Source of the DNA: Paulinella micropora
Taxonomy: Eukaryota; Cercozoa; Imbricatea; Euglyphida; Paulinellidae
Assembly: GCA_019918135.1 (NCBI GenBank)
Contig: WBZZ01000890.1
Span: forward strand, 170,001-190,000
DNA: 20,000 nucleotides
Direction of reading: 5' to 3'
A program made the translations under genes and the position numbers. Each line of letters opens with the position of its first letter. Position 1 is the first letter of the stretch. This document shows, piece after piece, positions 17,079 through 20,000 of this stretch. Below the pieces are notes generated by a model. The model was not told the origin of the DNA, made no database searches, and saw only the letters and a program-made list of their open reading frames with translations.

Positions 17079-19700
17079 TCAAGGAAGATACTTGGCCATG
17101 CGGGCGAAGTTAGGAGTGCCCACTCCAGAGCAGGGGTCCCAGCCAGGTAGCGCCACAAAGCCTCCTTGTGCATGCTCTTCGTTGTTCTGCCCCTTGGTGA
17201 TATCAGTGAAAGCGGTCGGGTCGGTGTAAAACGTTTGGTAAATCCAAGGGTTCAAAAAGCCCAGCGGTTTTTTGCCTTTGAGGAGCTGGATATTGTTGAG
17301 TACTGAAATGCCGTGCGCCACAACGGGACACGAGGCCGAGGTGCCAGCAACTCCTGCATAAATATAGAAAGATTTAGGTAGATATAGATATAGATATTTA
17401 CATACCTTCCCACTTGCCGTTGGCCACAATGCAGTAAGAGACAACCAAGCCGAACTCCGCAGCGATGTCAGGGTATGCTCTGCCCGAGGCATTCCTATGT
17501 ATGTATGTATGTATGTATGTATGTATGTACGTACGTACGTATGTATGTATGTATGTATGTAACCAACCAGAGGGCCTTGGGCGGGAGGACATCTGCCTTG
17601 GATGCTGCAGAGATGTAATCGTTCACCGCCTACGTGACCACAAGTATGCTTTAAAGGGAAGCTCTACCAAAGAGAGCAATCAGTTCGCATTTTTTCAACA
17701 TGTCTTCACGTTACCCGAAAGAGATGTATGAGTGCATGTTAATACGTTTTCTTAGTACGTTTCTTTACACACACATAACTCCTTTACTGAGGATACCTTG
17801 GCTTGGTACGGGGGCATGTCGAACGTGTTGGAGAACCCACCGCCACCATCCGTAGAGCACTTTTCCTGGCACAGGCACCGCCCCCCCCCCCCAAAAAAAA
17901 AACAACAAAAAAACAACAAAAAAAAAAAAACAAAAAAAAAATTTATTCCTTTGTATATTCATGTACATATATGTGCAGTATATTGAAAAGGGATAGAACA
18001 ACCTCATAGTTATCCAGCGAGGGATTCGGCGAGGTGAAATCGGTGCCGCCCTAAGCCAATCGACACATATATTCCACACTGCCAAACTGAGGGTCATGCA
18101 AGGACCACGGCCGTGATGTAGGGCGAGCCAGCCGGGAAGTCGGGATGGAAGGTGGAGCCAACGCCCGTTCTGCCCCACACTCCCTGATCTCCGGACGCGA
18201 ACAAGATCGAATAGCCGAGCGTTGCGGCGGCCATGAAGGCCGTGTTGCATTGGAACATGTAGTCCTCCGATGTTTGTTGCACCTCGTCGTTCCCGTATGA
18301 CACCGAATATACCAGCGGCCCCTTACCACCTGCCAATATAGAATAGCCTGAGCGTGTGTTCATGTCCATGTCTATGCCTATGTTTATGTCTATGTCTATG
18401 TCTGTCTATGTCGATGAACATGTCCGCAAAGACATCAAAGGTCCACCATACACAAAACGGCAAATAAATGTTCCCTGTTCAAAAGGTAGGTCCATGTTTT
18501 CTATGCATCGTAAATATATGAATGCTGGGAATGGGAAACGCAGAAACAAACAGCAAAGTCTGGTCTAACCTTGAGCGTTGATCTGCTCTGTAAACGTAAG
18601 AAGGGAGTAACGGTAGTAGAAATAGTCGACCAACGGAATGCCAAGTCCGTTTCCTGAGATGAACTCCAGGTCCAGCATGGTCTCGACACCGCCCTGGCTG
18701 CCTTTGGCGAATCCATTCACATCTTTTACCTGTATGGTGGGAATACCACAGTCCTTGCCGAAAACATCAAGGTCTGACTCGTCGTACTTCTGCGTCTGGA
18801 ACTCGGCAACAGCCACACCATTTCCTGGAGCTACTTTGAAATTTGTAGTCATTGAGTAGGAATTGTACATAAGTGCAGTAATGTTGGGTGTGATTCTTCC
18901 ATTACACACAGGCGTTCCGGGACAGTAATTGGGCCAGCTCGCGGCGCCAGCGGTCACGTCGGCCACGGGGTCCACTGGGTCTCGAACTTTCTTCATAACT
19001 CGCAGCCCAGGGAAGACGGCGATACCGTCAACCAGAGCTACAACTGCAGCAATTCCTGCTGGCAAGTAGTAAGGCGATGTGATACGATCAACGTGCACCC
19101 TGTACTTTTCAGAGTAGAACTGGCCAAACTTTGTTTGAAGCATGGACTCAAGCTTGCTAATGGAGGCAGTTGCGTAGACCATGTCCCTGTTGTCGCCCAC
19201 ACGAATGTGGGTCACACCATGCAGTTCCAGGAATTCCACAACTGTCAGAATGTTGTCGTTCGAAGCAGCGATATATTGCTGGAGCTCTGGGCCCGAAAGG
19301 TAGTTGCAATATGATGGATGCTTTGGATCAGAAACCTACAAGGATTACGCTCTACTCTGTCAAGTTGACATGACGCATGACATTCTTGGAAATGGGTCAG
19401 GCATACACAAACTACCACTAAGAAAACCAACAAAAACGATACCTCCCAAAAGAATTTTTCCAGCTTCGCACGCTTCACAGGGTCCGTTTTCATACTGAAC
19501 CCGACTTCCATCGTCTGAGAAGGATCAGAGGCATGCTTCAATTCCCAGTCTTCAACCTACATAAAATTGTCCAATTGTGCAAAGGCGCCAAAGAGCTGAT
19601 CACTGACGTGGTTCTCAGGATGAATCTTCAAACCACGCTCCATCTGCACGAAGTTGGACTTGACCGCATGGGCCAATACAAGAAAGGCCCACAAAAACAT
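17079..19700 (-). CDS. TPP1: Tripeptidyl-peptidase 1 (S53 sedolisin family) precursor
   Basis: Nine exons join in phase through GT-AG introns: 19608-19700, 19443-19556, 18570-19335, 18106-18329, 18003-18050, 17797-17865, 17568-17629, 17406-17494 and 17079-17353. They give 579 residues; human TPP1 has 563. The ATG at 19700 starts a signal peptide (MFLWAFLVLAHA). The propeptide carries the family segment VSDPKHPSYCNYLS at residues 70-83. The mature domain probably begins near residue 215. The S53 catalytic set is complete: E287 and D291 (ETMLD), D372 (FASGDQG) and S494 (AGTSASCP). Calcium-site residues are D539 (DITKG) and D561 (GWDP). Other family marks are FHPDFPAGSPYITAV, GGTDF, GGFSNTF and NASGRAYPDIAA. 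Known members remove tripeptides from protein N termini in acidic lysosome-like compartments. Introns are 51-240 bp, several holding microsatellites. No damage is seen. Confidence 0.93.
17495..17560. repeat. (TATG)n/(TACG)n microsatellite in TPP1 intron 7
   Basis: Nearly the whole 73-bp intron is this tetranucleotide run, ending right at the acceptor; on the minus strand it is (CATA)n. Confidence 0.9.
17881..17941. repeat. Poly-C and poly-A/AAC tract in TPP1 intron 5
   Basis: A run of 13 C is followed by A-rich sequence. On the minus strand this is a T-rich then G13 stretch shortly upstream of the acceptor of exon 6; the T-rich part may serve as the pyrimidine tract. Confidence 0.85.
18356..18416. 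repeat. Hexanucleotide (ATGTCT)n repeat in TPP1 intron 3
   Basis: About ten imperfect copies of ATGTCT/ATGTTT lie within the 240-bp intron 18330-18569. Confidence 0.85.
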
Positions 19701-19979
19701 TCCTTCTCGAGAACTGAGGTTGGTTTTGATTCTGGGTCAAAAAGGTGTCCCTGCTGACCTTCTCAAACGAGTTGGGCCACAAATTACTGGTTTTGTTGGT
19801 ACGTCAGTTTTCTCGTGATGAGTGGGATAATCACCCTTACCAAAGTAGTTCTCTTCGCAGTGCATGCAAGGGTCCTGAACGCATCTAGTACTGCATCTGT
19901 TTGAGCAGTAGTCGAAGGAATTAGCGTTCTCTCTTCACTCCAGTTTCGCCTTTTGGATTTTGTGATGAGCAAGGAAAAA
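19701..19979 (-). promoter_or_regulatory. TPP1 upstream region, no specific element seen
   Basis: This is the sequence 5' of the TPP1 start codon. I see no clear TATA box or further coding exon; it should hold the promoter and 5' untranslated region. The label rests on position only. Confidence 0.35.
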
Positions 19980-20000
19980 GGGGGGGGGGGGGGGGGGGGG
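19980..20000. repeat. Poly-G run at the window edge
   Basis: The last 21 bases are all G. A pure G run of this length at an edge may be a sequencing or assembly artefact as easily as a true homopolymer. Confidence 0.9.

Noticed and set aside
19980..20000. Telomere or regulatory G-quadruplex
   Set aside because: An uninterrupted run of a single base at the window edge has no repeat register and is more likely an assembly or sequencing artefact.

Overview
The window is eukaryotic nuclear DNA. It has multi-exon genes with GT-AG introns that keep reading phase, a Ty3/gypsy LTR retrotransposon, tRNA-derived SINEs and very abundant tetranucleotide microsatellites. The genetic code is standard. The lineage cannot be fixed from sequence alone; a repeat-rich protist/alga or an invertebrate would both fit.

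Layout. (1) 1-4305, plus strand: six exons of a gene I do not recognise, entering from the left edge. Its introns are packed with (GATA)n, (TATG)n, a duplicated ~300-bp retroposon-like unit, and arrays of a palindromic motif of the type AGTGATGGTCACT, often at 21-bp period. (2) 4306-5867: more of these arrays, then a head-to-tail series of minus-strand SINEs with (ATT)n tails and a tRNA-like head that carries 3' CCA. (3) 5868-16313: a complete-length 10,446-bp Ty3/gypsy element with 218-bp LTRs, a 4-bp target duplication, a primer-binding-site candidate, a polypurine tract, two gag-like reading frames, protease, RT, RNase H, integrase and extra downstream reading frames. It is broken by several frameshifts and a GC-rich insert in integrase, so this copy is probably inactive. 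(4) 16314-17078: AT-rich spacer with one candidate terminal exon of the left-hand gene. (5) 17079-19700, minus strand: an apparently intact nine-exon gene for a tripeptidyl-peptidase 1 (S53, sedolisin family) precursor of 579 residues, with all catalytic and calcium-site landmarks present. (6) 19701-20000: its upstream region, ending in a 21-G run at the window edge.

The two host genes converge. The retrotransposon sits between them, possibly inside the last intron of the left-hand gene. Most notable observations: a 21-bp intronic repeat carrying a consensus 5' splice site in each unit; a UGA-CUAG readthrough-type junction between gag and pol; a protease whose D-T-G motif reads D-T-M; a GC-rich 43-bp-period insert splitting the integrase core; and a poorly preserved extra reading frame between pol and the 3' LTR.
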